Origin: Hyaloraphidium curvatum
Taxonomy: Eukaryota; Monoblepharomycota; Hyaloraphidiomycetes; Hyaloraphidiales; Hyaloraphidiaceae
Direction of reading: 5' to 3'
DNA: 64,000 bases
NCBI GenBank assembly: GCA_025558095.1
Contig: JAIVFI010000030.1
Span: 62,001-126,000, forward strand
Made by a program: the position numbers and the translations under genes. The notes beneath the pieces were generated by a model. It worked only from the letters and a program-made list of their open reading frames with translations. It had not been told where the DNA came from and searched no databases. Below, piece by piece: positions 20,160-30,619 of this stretch (position 1 is its first letter; each line of letters opens with the position of its first letter).

Positions 20160-20900
20160 ATGTTGTCTTCGGATTCAGAGCCCCGCATCCTCGTCATTGC
20201 AGCGGCCGAGTCGGACGCCGTCCGCTCCGCCGTCGCCTCCCGCTTCCCCTCGGCTTCCTTGCCTTCACTCCCCTCCGACCTCAACAGCGCCTCTTCCCAA
20301 GTCCTTGACCTGCTCCCGAAGGTGGACCCCGACGTCATCGTCGCGACCCGCTCCTCTGGAGCCGAGATCTGCACGCTCGCGGTGCGGAGGCTCGGCGAGT
20401 GGAAGCGGCTCGGGTTCTTGTGGGTCGGACTCGAGGCCAAGGAAGCTTCGCGAAGCATGGGCGTCGAATTCGAGGGCAACGAGCCTACCGTGGATCGGCA
20501 TGCGCGGGAGCGGGTCATCGGACCGACCATCGTCCTGACGACGAGCAAGAGGGGCGTGACTCCGGTTCCGACGCCAACCCCGCAGCCCGGAGAAGGAGGC
20601 ACGACCCAGGTCTCGTTTGCGGGGGTCAAGTCGGACTCGAAGCTGCTGCCCACCATGCACCCGACGGTGGAGATTCCCGGCGGCGACGAGCCGGCCGAGG
20701 CAGAGACGTCGATCGACGTCGAGAACCTCGAGGTCGAGCCCTCTTCCCCCACGATGCATGCTCCCAACCTCGTCAAGATCATGGAAATCGAGGACGCTTC
20801 GACCGTCAAGGAGGTGGAGGAGAAGGCCATTGAATCGGGAGAGCTGATGGGATGGATCGAATGGCTGGCGAAGGAGGTCCATAGGCAGCGCGGGAGCTAA
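20160..20900 (+). CDS. Diverged YqiA-like hydrolase paralogue, catalytic Asp and His apparently lost
   Basis: Intronless, 246 residues. It aligns with 19235-19990: VDPDVIVATRSSGAEI against QPDVVVAESLGAWV, GPTIVLTTSKRGVTPVPT against GPVVVVHGSRDDVVPLED, and ELMGWIEWLAKEV against QLTEWIEWVSKV. The nucleophile-elbow Ser remains (R-S-S-G), but the Asp position is changed and no DDDH equivalent is seen. The N-terminal HG oxyanion motif is also missing. An insert of about 60 acidic, Pro-rich residues precedes the C-terminal match. The protein has probably lost esterase activity and may be regulatory or decaying. The frame is intact, so it is likely still expressed. Confidence 0.65.
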   Translation: MLSSDSEPRILVIAAAESDAVRSAVASRFPSASLPSLPSDLNSASSQVLDLLPKVDPDVIVATRSSGAEICTLAVRRLGEWKRLGFLWVGLEAKEASRSMGVEFEGNEPTVDRHARERVIGPTIVLTTSKRGVTPVPTPTPQPGEGGTTQVSFAGVKSDSKLLPTMHPTVEIPGGDEPAEAETSIDVENLEVEPSSPTMHAPNLVKIMEIEDASTVKEVEEKAIESGELMGWIEWLAKEVHRQRGS

Positions 20901-21195
20901 ACGTGCAGCTGGACAGGGACTCACAACACCGACTCGCTCATTGCTTTGTGGCTTGGCCTTGCGGCGGAGCAACCTTCTTTGGAATCGTGATCGTCTCGGG
21001 GCGTTTCGCGCTGCGATCTTGGGGGAAGCACATGTCGTCGAGAGAAAATCGGATCGAAAGAATAGACGCGTCTTGATGATGAATCCATCCTTTCCGCAGC
21101 TTCCGCAAGCTGGTTGAGATTCTCGGCGAGCTCGATCTTCGGGGGGCCGAGCCTGCCGCACTCGCCGACCCGGTCCCAACACAAAGAGCGGCAAC

Positions 21196-22784
21196 ATGGC
21201 CTCGAACAAGTCGCAGCAGCTTCCTTACCCTATCATAGATGTACGTGCTAAGCACATCTCACCTGTTGCCGGCTCTCAAACCGCCCAATCGCGTTCCGTT
21301 GCCGCGGGAAACGCGTCTCTTCCGGAATGTCTCCCTCCCGCTCACGATGCCATCGGTCTTTGCGGCCCGCCCTCAAAAGTGCCACCACCATCTTTGGGAC
21401 CTCTCGGACCCCCACCGGAGCGAAAGTGGCCACTTCGACGGGAGCCGGGACTACGTCGCCAAGCATCTCCAACGCGACGTGGACACGGCGCGCGTGAAGC
21501 TCGCCGGGACCGTGTACCTTCAGTGCGGCTGGAAGGTGATCATCTTCTATGCCACGGTCTTGTTCCTGCCTCAACTGGGGTCTCCTCTGTTTGGTTCAGG
21601 GCGACCTCTGGGGCGAGACCGAATGGTGCCAGAAGGTCGCGAACGAGACCAACAACACCATCTGCACCGCCATCGTCGGAGAATGTGACCTGCTTCAACC
21701 TTACGATGTGCGCTCGGTCGCGGGGCACGACGGACCTGAGCTGACGGTCGCGCTGCAGGTCGTCGAGCGCGAGCTGAAGGAGCACATGCGGTTCCCCAAC
21801 TTCCGCGGCATCCGCTTCCTCATCGCCAACGATCCTCAGGGGCGGCCGCACACCCAGAGGTACCTGGACCCCAAGAAGCAGCCCAACGCGTACGAGGACC
21901 CGGTGCTGCAGAAGAACCTCGAGCTGTTCGGCAAGCTTGGCCTGAGCTACGACCTCTGGTGGGTGGATTCCTTATACTGCGGCTGGTGGTGCTGACGACT
22001 CTTCTTCATCAGGTGCTACTCTCACCAGTTGAAGTGAGTTCCATGGCGCCCCGCGCTTCCAGAAGAGCTCATCGTTGCCGTTTCCCAGGGGAGCCACGGC
22101 CCTGGTCCGCATGCACCCCAACGTCAACTTCGTGATGGACCACATGGGCACGCCCATCGAGATCGGCAAGAACAGGGAGACCGAGTACGCAAAGTGGCTC
22201 GCCGACTTCACCGAGCTGTCCAAGTGCCCGAACGTCTGCGCCAAGGTGTGTTCCTCGTTCCGCTGCATAGTCACAGACTTATTGTGCTCCAGGTTTCGGG
22301 TCTCATGGCTGTCCTCGGATTGGAGTGCGGCAGGAAACAGAGTGCCGAGTGGATTGCCAAGAGCGTCTTCGGAGACATGGTTCGCGACACCGTCCGTTTG
22401 TTCGGCCCCGAGCGCTGCATGTTCGGGTGAGTCGTCGTTCCTTTGCAGAAGGAGTCCCTCCTGATTGAACTGTTTGCTTCGCAGATCGAACTTCCCGGTG
22501 GCAAGTTTTCGGAGAGACGGATTGCGGCCCCGCTGGTGCTGATTCTCGCTCGAATCCACCGCAGGACAAGGCAGAAGCTTTCCTCGAGACGCTCATCGAG
22601 GCTTACCTGATCATTTTCCGAGGCATGGGCCTGTCCGAGGCGGACATTGAACAGGCAGGTTGCCGGACAAGTGTTCAGCGTGCATGGTGATGACGTACGC
22701 TGCCTTCCTCCACAGATCTTCCGGAAGACCGCTAGCCGCTTCTACCGCATCGGAGAGTATGCTCCGAAGGGAGGGAAGCTGTAG
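21196..22784 (+). CDS. Amidohydrolase-2 family TIM-barrel hydrolase, intron-rich
   Basis: Nine exons: 21196-21240, 21380-21535, 21600-21958, 22013-22033, 22089-22245, 22293-22426, 22485-22500, 22565-22654 and 22716-22784. They were placed using the intronless paralogue at 50298-51311. Diagnostic segments are IID-CHHHLWDLSDPHR (metal-binding His cluster), GIRFLIANDPQG, FVMDHMGTP, VSGLMAVLG and SNFPV. The family includes lactonases and decarboxylases (for example L-fucono- or L-rhamnono-lactonase types) acting on sugar-derived or aromatic acids; the substrate is not deducible. Exons 4 (21 nt) and 7 (16 nt) are microexons. The introns at 22501-22564 and 22655-22715 begin with GC rather than GT. 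An ECHDC3-like gene starts 72 bp downstream. Confidence 0.85.
22013..22033 (+). other. 21-nt microexon of the amidohydrolase gene
   Basis: Encodes the CYSHQL segment, matching CYGHQI of the intronless paralogue at 50298-51311. Flanked by TCTTCATCAG and GTGAGT; phases agree on both sides. Confidence 0.8.
22485..22500 (+). other. 16-nt microexon followed by a GC-AG intron
   Basis: Encodes SNFPV of the conserved (A/G)-SNFPVD motif. The exon is followed by GCAAGT at 22501. A GT donor at 22498 would also keep frame but would drop the conserved Val. Confidence 0.65.
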
Positions 22785-22856
22785 CCTCGCAGACCAAATC
22801 AAATGATCTAAGGATGCGATGGAAGGCGCAATCCGTCTCCCACTCACTCCACCGCA

Positions 22857-23909
22857 ATGTCCGCCGAACCGCGCGTTTCCCAGATCGCCTCGCACCTCTC
22901 CAGCGGCCCGGCAGCCGCTTCTGATGGCCTGCCAACGCTGGAGCTGTCGCCGACGGGCGTGGCGACGATCACGCTCCGCGACTCGCGCCGGCGCAACCCG
23001 CTCGGCTTCGCGGTCCTCGAGAAGCTGGAGAAGCTCCTGCTCTCCCTGAACCCCTCCTGGAAGTACTCGCACGACTGGGTCGGGCTCGACGGGCTGCCCG
23101 ACGTGCCGACGGGGCGGGACCTGGACCGCGAGGGCGACTTTGGCGAGCGGCTCGGCAGGCTCGGCGTCAATCCCGCCGTCGGGGTCGTGGTCATCCGTGC
23201 CGAGGGCCCCATCTTCTCGTCGGGACACGACCTGAAGGAGTTTGTGAGGCCGGACCCGGAGTTCCAGGCGAAGCTGTTCGCGCAATGCCAGCGGACCATG
23301 CTGCTCGTCCGCCGGCTTCCCCAGCCGGTGATTGCCGTGCTGGACAAGGACCAGAGGGTCACCGCGGCGGGTTTGCAGCTCGTTTCCATGTGCGGTAAGT
23401 TGGCGGAGGTCTCTCGTGCTCCTCAAACTGCTCACTTCTCGCAGACATGATCCTCGCGCATAGTTCCTCCTTCTTTCAATACTCGGGCGTCAACATCCGG
23501 ATGTGGTGCACGACTCCCCAGGTAATGGGCTGCCATTCCCGCCCCTTCCGCCAACTAATCTTCGCCTTGGCAGATTCCCAACGCCCATCCGTCGCGCTCC
23601 GTCGCGGCCTCGTACACGCTGAAGCTCCTCCTCACCGGCGAATGGTCCCCTGCGCGGGAGGCCAAGGAAGCAGGCCTGGTCTCCGAGGTCTTCGAGGACC
23701 CCGCCCGGGTGACGGAGATCGTCGAGGCGCTGGCTTCGCGGAACCGCGAGGCCGTCGTGCTTGGCAAGTGGTCCTTCTGGAAGGTCAACGGCGGTGCGGG
23801 CAAGGAGTTCGAGGCGCAGTTTTCGGAGATCACCAAGCTGGTGCTCAACATGCAGAAGATGAACTCCGTCAAGGCGGGCTCGCAGGCGTTCTTGGACAAA
23901 AAGAAGTGA
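22857..23909 (+). CDS. Enoyl-CoA hydratase/isomerase family protein, ECHDC3-like
   Basis: Three exons (22857-23394, 23445-23521, 23574-23909) give 316 residues. Crotonase-fold signatures: VATITLRDSRRRNPLGFAVL at the start, VVVIRAEGPIFSSGHDLKEF (oxyanion hole and conserved Ser-Gly-His-Asp-Leu), MILAHSSSFFQYSGVNIRMW, and LLLTGEWSPAREAKEAGLV. This matches eukaryotic ECHDC3, a mitochondrial crotonase of poorly defined activity. Typical bacterial-type catalytic Glu residues are not evident. An insert with Trp/Asp/Gly after residue 60 lengthens the first half relative to standard crotonases. The gene starts 72 bp after the amidohydrolase end on the same strand, probably with its own promoter. Confidence 0.87.
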
Positions 23910-23969
23910 AGAGCGGCAAGCGTCAATGCGCAGTCCCAGTATTGTGGTAGTCGTCAATACAGTTTGCCC

Positions 23970-25225
23970 CTATTGGAAGTTGCTTCCGCGAATGTAGGCG
24001 TCGTAGTCGCCGCCTTGGCGCCGCTTCCGTCCGCCAAGGCTGCGCGGGATGGCACCCGACGAGCGCCTGGCAAACTCCTCGAACCGCGCCCTCCGCTCCC
24101 GCCGCTTCTCCATGTCGACCCTCCTCTCCGCCGCCTCCTCCGCCGCGTCCTCTTTGGCAGCCTGCCTGATGGCTTCCTCGATCCCGCCCTCGGTTCCCCA
24201 GAGTCCCTCGAGGTCGTAGTACTTCCTGGCTTCGGGGAGCATGAAGTGCACCGTCGTGGGTCCGAGCTCCAGGACTAGCCAGTCTGCGCCCGCGCCGGCC
24301 GGCGCACGGACGAGCTTGTTGGTCACGGGGTCCCGCAGCCGGTCGCGCGCGCCGTGGAGGGTCGGGAGGGAGGGCAAGCAGTACTTGAACTGACGACGAA
24401 CGGGTCAACAACGAACTCTGGAGCCGGAACGCAGATCCGGCTCACCGTGCTACGGATCCGCGCCGCCATCCGGTAAAGCTGTCGACCCGAGAGACCCTCG
24501 CAGATCACGACAGTATCGACCGTCTCCATCTTGCCGCGCACGTCCAACACGACGACGTTCTTTGCGCTCTCCCGCTCCAGGAGCTCCAGAAGCTGTTCGT
24601 CCGAGTAGGACTCCGCGCGGACGATCGGGGCCCGCCCGGTCGGCGCGCCGTGCTCATCTTCCTCCTCGTCGAGGTCCTCCATCTCCACGTCCTCGCGCAG
24701 GCGAACACCAGCAGCCCGCCGTTCGGCCACGGACAGGTTCCGCATCCACCGGGGCACGAAATCGCCCTTGGTCTCGTCGTGAGGGAACGGCTGGGCCTCC
24801 TCGTCGCCGGCCACCGCGCGCGGCGCCGAAGCGATCGCCTCTGCTTCCAATTCGTCCGCGATCTTCCCGAGCTGCCTCTCCAGCTCCGGCTCGTCGAGGC
24901 GCTCCGCCGCCGTCTCCGCCGGCCGTCCCCTTTTGGCCGCCAGGTACCAGTCCGCGTCCGGGTCCTCCCTGTTGCTCTCCAGCCGCTCTATCTGGCCCTC
25001 GTGCCCTTCCTCTGCTCCTTCCTCATAGCCGCGCCGGTCGAGGGAGTCGACCTGCTCCTTGGCGAGCTTCCGAAAGTCCGTCGGCTCCGCGGCCGGCCGC
25101 ACGGTGACCCGGCGCTGCCGCGCGCCGACCGCCGGCGTCGAGGACAGCGCCCGCGCACATGCCGGTGAGGGCGGAGGCAGAGAGAGCGACGAAGCGCGCT
25201 GGACGAGCGCAAAGGCTCGGCGCAT
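23970..25225 (-). CDS. Mitochondrial RsfS/ATP25-type ribosome-silencing-factor domain protein
   Basis: Two exons (25225-24446, 24383-23970) give 397 residues. The N-terminus is an Arg/Ser/Ala-rich mitochondrial presequence (MRRAFALVQRASSLSL). A long acidic region follows. The RsfS (oligomerisation/DUF143) domain spans about residues 220-330: LLELLERESAKNVVVLDVRG, TVVICEGLSGRQLYRMA, then WLVLELGPTTVHFMLPEA and RKYYDLEGLWG. RsfS proteins bind the large ribosomal subunit and block subunit joining; in yeast the domain forms the N-terminal part of Atp25. The intron splits the domain, so both exons are needed. The C-terminal 70 residues are charged and coiled-coil-like. Confidence 0.83.
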
Positions 25226-25430
25226 TGTGGATAGCGAGGTGCAAACAATCGCAAATAGTGGCGCTCTGGGCGGCCAGGCGGGGTTTGGAAGATTCAATCA
25301 TCAGGAGCCCTTCAGCAGGCTAAAACACATCTAGATTCCGAGCAGTGTCCCATTCACCCTTCCATCGTCATAGCCGGTTCGTCCCGCCGCTCAGGGAGGA
25401 TCAGCCCTGAGAACCAGCGACACCAGAGGC

Positions 25431-25817
25431 TCACTGGTCTAATAGCTTCTTGATGTCCTCCAGCCCCTCTACAACAAGGATGTACTTCCTCTCGCTCCCT
25501 TCCCCAGGCCCAGCGCTGTACTCGACCTGCTGCCTCCCATCGGGCCCCAGCACCGTCCTCGACGTCGGCGGATTCACCACTGTCCTCACCCGAACGACCC
25601 CGGAAACGACGACGCGCTGCCCGCGCTCGAAATCGTCGGGCCACGATCCGAGTCCCTCGATCCAGAGCTGCCCCGAGTCGTCCGAGGGGGGTAGCAGCAC
25701 CGGTCCCAACTTCGCCTCGAACGCGCGACCCTGAAAGGACAGGCGCGTCCCGACGCACGAATCCAGATCCCGGGGCCAAGCATCAGCTTCAGTTTTGCTG
25801 CTAGGTTGGCCCTCCAT
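25431..25817 (-). CDS. Small unknown protein, possibly OB-fold
   Basis: Single exon of 128 residues. The pattern GTRLSFQGRAFEAKLGPVLL ... FERGQRVVVSGVVRVRTV, with alternating hydrophobic strands and a 'G-Q-R-V-V-V-S-G-V-V' element, resembles a nucleic-acid-binding OB-fold, but no specific family is recognised. It is divergently arranged with the reductase gene at 25919, with about 100 bp between the start codons, so the two probably share a promoter region. Low-complexity content is small and codon use matches neighbours, which supports a real gene. Confidence 0.5.
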   Translation of the reverse strand: MEGQPSSKTEADAWPRDLDSCVGTRLSFQGRAFEAKLGPVLLPPSDDSGQLWIEGLGSWPDDFERGQRVVVSGVVRVRTVVNPPTSRTVLGPDGRQQVEYSAGPGEGSERKYILVVEGLEDIKKLLDQ

Positions 25818-25918
25818 CGCTTCGGTCCTGTTCCGTGAGAGTGGTGCGGATTCAAACGCCGCGCGCGACGCGTGTTCTCGTCAAAGCTCCGCATCGCCGG
25901 ACCGCCGCACGCGTTCCA

Positions 25919-26983
25919 ATGGCCGAAGAATCATCGGAATCGCCGACCATGCCCCTGGATGTTCTGATCACGGGGGGTTCCGGGTACCTCGGCCAGTTCC
26001 TGCTCTCCAGGCTCGCGGGGCCGGATCCGCCGGAAGGACGTGTCGTCGGACGCGTCGCGTACACGTACACCGGGAACCAGCTACCTGACGATGCTCTTGC
26101 GCGACTTGCTGGACCGATTTCGGGCTTCCCGGTCGACTTTACCCAGCCCGACGGGGGCCGCAGCGCCTTGAAACGCGCGCTGTCGACGGCGTTCCCGGCG
26201 GGCACGGCGCGCGAGCGGAACCGGCTGGCCGTCGTCAACTGCGCCGCGATTTCCACGCCGGCCGTTTGCGAATCCGACTACGGGCGCGCCGCGGCGACGA
26301 ACGTGCCGGCGGGGTTGCTGGACGCGTTGCGTGACTTTGCTGAAGGCGTTGAAGGCAACTTTCCGTTCGTGGTGCAGCTCTCCACGGACCAGGTCTTTGC
26401 TGGAGATCGTTCCTGGTGGAAGGAGACGGACCCCGTGGAGCCGGTCAACGCCTACGGACGGATCAAAGTGGAAGCCGAAAAGCTGCTGCGCGAAAAGTGG
26501 CCCAGGGGAAGGCACGTCTCCCTGCGGTCATCGATCATCTACGGCCCTCAATCGCCCCTGGTCCCCGTTCCCCGGCCGCTGTTCCTGCAGTTCTGCGACA
26601 AGGTGCTGGGCGAGGGGAAGCCGACGACTTTCTTCGAGGACGAGTTCCGGTGCCCCGTGTTTGTCGGCGACGTGGTCGACATCGTCCTCAGCCTGCTCCA
26701 TATGGTCGCGGCCTCGGCCGACGGGTCGGTGCCGCTTCCACTGCCGGCGTACAACATGGGCGGCCCGGAACGGCTGTCGAGGGTCGACATGGCCGGCATC
26801 GTTGCGGAAGCACGCAGGTACTCCAAGGAGGCGATCCTCGCGGTGCCTTCCGCCTCGGTGCAGCGGGCGGTGCGAAGCCCCGCGGACATCTCCATGGACA
26901 CTTCCGCGCTGAAGCGCGACATTGGCGTGGCTCCCCGCAGGATGATGGACGTGATGCCGGAGGTGTTTCTTGATCGATCATAG
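25919..26983 (+). CDS. RmlD-like NAD(P)-dependent sugar reductase/epimerase (MAT2B-like SDR)
   Basis: Intronless, 354 residues from Met at 25919 (Met at 25949 is also possible). The Rossmann motif LITGGSGYLGQFLLSRL lies near the start. VVNCAAISTPAVCESD, FVVQLSTDQVFAGDRSWW and NAYGRIKVEAEKLLREKW (Tyr-x3-Lys catalytic pair) follow, as in dTDP-4-dehydrorhamnose reductases and the MAT2B regulatory subunit. The C-terminal part has FRCPVFVGDVVDIVLSLL and YNMGGPERLSRVDMA, standard for RmlD-type proteins. The activity may be a nucleotide-sugar reductase or a regulatory subunit of methionine adenosyltransferase; sequence alone does not decide. It shares a short upstream region with the 25431-25817 gene. 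Confidence 0.82.
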   Translation: MAEESSESPTMPLDVLITGGSGYLGQFLLSRLAGPDPPEGRVVGRVAYTYTGNQLPDDALARLAGPISGFPVDFTQPDGGRSALKRALSTAFPAGTARERNRLAVVNCAAISTPAVCESDYGRAAATNVPAGLLDALRDFAEGVEGNFPFVVQLSTDQVFAGDRSWWKETDPVEPVNAYGRIKVEAEKLLREKWPRGRHVSLRSSIIYGPQSPLVPVPRPLFLQFCDKVLGEGKPTTFFEDEFRCPVFVGDVVDIVLSLLHMVAASADGSVPLPLPAYNMGGPERLSRVDMAGIVAEARRYSKEAILAVPSASVQRAVRSPADISMDTSALKRDIGVAPRRMMDVMPEVFLDRS

Positions 26984-27168
26984 AGTCTCGGTCCCCGCGG
27001 GATCAGACACTACAGCTCCAAGATGCCCGTTGCTGAGCTCGTCCAAGCATCAGACGCTGGAGCGCTCGAGACTGGGAAGGCAAACCTCGACCCCTCTTCT
27101 CCCCTCGATCCCCCGTGGTCGTCACCGCTCCACCGCACAGCCACAGGGGATCAAAACAGTGGAGAAAG

Positions 27169-30100
27169 ATGGCCGGCGCACCTCCGACGCCGACGGCGCC
27201 CGGGGCCGGCGGCCCGCTTTTCCGTGATTTCGGCAGCTCGCTGAACTACGCGTACCGCGACGAGCTCGCCGACTCGGACGACATCGGCGTGCCGTTCCAT
27301 TCCGCCGCGACCGGAGGTTCTTCCCACACCCACAGCCGGCGGCCATCGTGGGACCCGTCCGCCGACGCCGGCGTCCGCAACGAAAGCCAGAAATGGGCTC
27401 GCGTGGAGCTCGAGATGGCCCCGCGGCGGCGGCGGGCCAGCGTGGCGCCCTCGCGGTCGCGCGACGCGTCGCAGGAGGCGCCGTCGCTGCGGGCCTCGCC
27501 TCGGCCCTCTCCGCGGCCTTCCGGCGAGGGCGATCTCGGCGATGGGGGCAGCTCGCGGATCGTGTCGGACACGGCCGGCCTCACCGAGGCCGACAAGGAC
27601 GAGGATGTTCCCCCCGACGATGCCGCGGACGTCAAACGTGTGCGGTTCGACATCCGGGACGTGCCGAAGAAGGTTTTTGGATACCTGTATCTGCCCACGC
27701 TCGCGTTCCCCATCTCCCGCCCCGGCCCGGGCGCGGGGAAGGAGCTGCTGCGGAGCCTCCCCGCGGTGGCCATCGTGGTCCTCGTGAACATGCTCGAGGC
27801 CGTGACCTTTGGCGCGATCCTGTTCCCGAAATCGCTGCCCAACTCGGAGGTCCTCGTGTCGGTCGGCGTGTTCCTCTACATCCTCTCGTGGGTCTGCCCG
27901 TACACCGTCGCCTCTTCGTCTCAACCCCGTTCCTGCCAAAGCCAAGTGACCTCCCAGACCGCCTATCTCCTCTTCTCCGGCCTCGCTGGCGGCATCGGTA
28001 CCCAGATCGTCGAGATCATCCCGTCCCTCTGGACCGTCGCCGCCGGCCTCGCGGCCTTTTCCGACGGCGCGCTGCAGGGTCCGGCGCTCGTCAGCACGGT
28101 GCTGTTTGCTTACCTGCTGGGCAGTTTGATGACAGGGGCGGGGTTCATGCTGCTGGGGATCTTCAGGGCGGGTTTCCTAGTGACCTTCTTCCCCAGGCGT
28201 AGGCAACCCTTTGGGCAGCGCCGGATGGACTAGTTCTGACCGTGCCTCGGGCGGGTAGACGTTCTCATCGGAGTCATCGGCGGTATCGGCGTCTTCCTCT
28301 TCAAGACGGCGCTGGAGGTCCTGGCCAGGATCGAGAAGCTCACCTTCGGCACCGTGCCGGAGCTGTTCCAACCGGCCAAGCTCGTGGTGTGGAGCATGGG
28401 TCTGATGTGGGTTGATTTTGCTTCATTTCCGTCCATTCTGTCGACGGGCTGCTCATGTTGCTTCGCCGCAGCACCGCCGTCGTGCTGATGCTCATGCAGA
28501 CCAAGATCCGATGGGACGGCCTGATGGCGGTCTACTACCTCGCCGTGTAGGTGCCCCTTCGCCCCTCCAGGCCTGTTCGACTGACGTCCTCCAAGTATCG
28601 CCCTCTTCTACGTCGTCGTCTTCGCCACCGGCACCTCCTTCGACACCCTCCGCGCGGAGGGCTGGCTGTACGACCTTCCGCCGTCGCAGGGGATCAAGAA
28701 CCCCTTCCCGGAGTACTACTCGCTCATCAACTTTTCTGCCATCAACTTTGACGCCATCGCCTCGGTCGTGCCGGGCCTGTTTGCCCTGACCTTTTTCGCC
28801 ATCCTCCAAGGTGGGCCCCGCGCGCTTTGGGATTGAGTCCTCGGCCAACCCTGGTCCCCAGTGCCCATCAATATCCCGTCCATCGGCGTGACCCTCCGCA
28901 AGGACGTCGACATGAACCAGGAGCTCGTCGCCCACGGCGTCTCGAACCTCATCGCCGGCCTCACCGCCACCGTGCCCTCGTACCTGACCTACACGACCAG
29001 CGTGATATTCTACCGCAGCGGCGGAGGGGGGACGAGGATGTCGACGGCCATTTTGGCCGCGTGCGAGTTTGCGCTGCTGTTTCTGGCGACCGAGGCGGCG
29101 CTGTACGCACCGACCATCATCGTGGGGAGCATCAACTTCCAGATGGTTGCTTGCCTCGTCCGGCTTGATGTGGTGCTTTGCTGACGCGGATTCATGCCGC
29201 ACAGGGTATTATCCTCGTCAAGGAAGCTCTGTTCGACACCTGGTCGAGCGTCAACCGCTACGAGTACCTCACCATCATCGTCCTGATGGCGGTTATGGTG
29301 TTCTTCGATTTCACAATCGGAGTGGCGGTCGGCATCGGCCTCGCCTGCCTCTCCTTCGTCGTCTGGCACGGCCGCAAGGGCGCCGTGCGCGCCGTCCACG
29401 GCGGCGAGGACGTCCGCAGCACCGTCGTCCGCCTCGAGATGCAGCGCCGCGCGCTGGAGAAGGAGGCCTGGCGGATCGGCGTGGTGCGGCTCGAGGGCTC
29501 GCTTTTCTTTGGGAACATGAGCGGGTTCGAGGCGGTGGTGAGGGACGTGGTGTCGGGGCAGTGGAGGCTGCAGTTTCTGCTGTGCGATTTCAGCCACGTC
29601 GCGGGGGTGGACTACTCCTTCACCTCGATGCTGCTCAAGGCCAAGCGGAACCTCGGGTGGGCCACCTCGTTCTCGTTTGCCCGCGTAGCCGCTGACCGAT
29701 GCCGCGCAGCAACGCCAACGTCCGCCTCATCACCATCATGCGCTCGGAAAAGGGCGCAAAGCAGTTCGAGCGCCTCGGGGTCGTCGATGCCGAGGACGGC
29801 CCGCTTTCGAGCAAGAACTTCACCACGCTCGACAGCGCGCTCGAGTGGTGCGAGAACGAGATCCTGCGGGCGCGGTACGAGGCCGCCGAGGCTCGCAGGT
29901 CGGCATCCGACGGGTTGCGGGCTTCGGTATCCGGCGACGGGAAGCACCAGGTCGCCGTGACGGTGGAGCCCGAGTCGCCCGTCGTCGAACGGGCGCCGAC
30001 GCCCATCCCCGACCTGCCGCAGCCGGCGGGTCTGCTGTTGGAAGCGCTCCGGCAGGTGGAGCCCGACTTTTCCGAGGAGGCCGCGCTGGCGGTTGCCTCG

Positions 30101-30472
30101 CGGTTCGAGAAGGTGGAGCTCGTCGACGGCGAGGTGCTCTATTCCCGCGGCGAGGAGAGCGGCAAGTGCTGGCTCATCGAGAGCGGCAGCCTGTCCTCGA
30201 CGGTCGACCTGGACAATGAGCGCGGGCCGCTCGTGGTTGCCACCTTCCTCCCCGGATCGGTCGTCGGCGAGCTCGAGTTCTTTGCCCAGGCCCGACGAAC
30301 GACCACCGTGGAGGCCCTGGAGCGGACGGTCCTCTGGGCGCTGCCCTGGGCCAAGTTCGAGGAGCTGCTGTGGCACGAAACGCTGCCGGGCAGCGGCTTC
30401 ATGCGGATCGCGCTCTCGACCAGCGTGACAAGGGCAGACGGATACGTCTACCAGCTGAACGTGTTGACATGA
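27169..30472 (+). CDS. SulP/SLC26-type transporter with STAS and cyclic-nucleotide-binding domains (Vsb1/YGR125W-like)
   Basis: Eight exons: 27169-27887, 27942-28198, 28259-28406, 28472-28546, 28596-28810, 28862-29145, 29205 to about 29674, and about 29710-30472. A disordered cytosolic N-terminus of about 180 residues precedes a SulP membrane domain: LPAVAIVVLVNMLEAVTFG, SQTAYLLFSGLAGGIGTQ, PRHVLIGVIGGIGVFLFKTA, PINIPSIGVTLRKDVDMNQE and VFFDFTIGVAVGIGLACLSF. A STAS region follows (IGVVRLEGSLFFGNMSGFEA, LLCDFSHVAGVDYSF), then a CRP-like domain (ESGKCWLIESGSLSS, FLPGSVVGELEFF). This order is that of fungal Vsb1/YGR125W, implicated in vacuolar basic amino acid storage. Intron 1 (54 nt, no stop) keeps the frame open. 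The last intron is unusually short (about 35-41 nt), so its borders are uncertain. Confidence 0.87.
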
Positions 30473-30619
30473 TTTTATGCAACGTATCGCCTTGCGCAGG
30501 CCAGATTGCGGTGTGGCCCGGCCGGGCGGTGTCGGGGGTGCTGTGCCGCATGGCCCTTGGCCCTTCCGCTACTGTCGATCGTCAGCCAGTCTGCCGCAAC
30601 AACCCGCAAAGCACAATAG

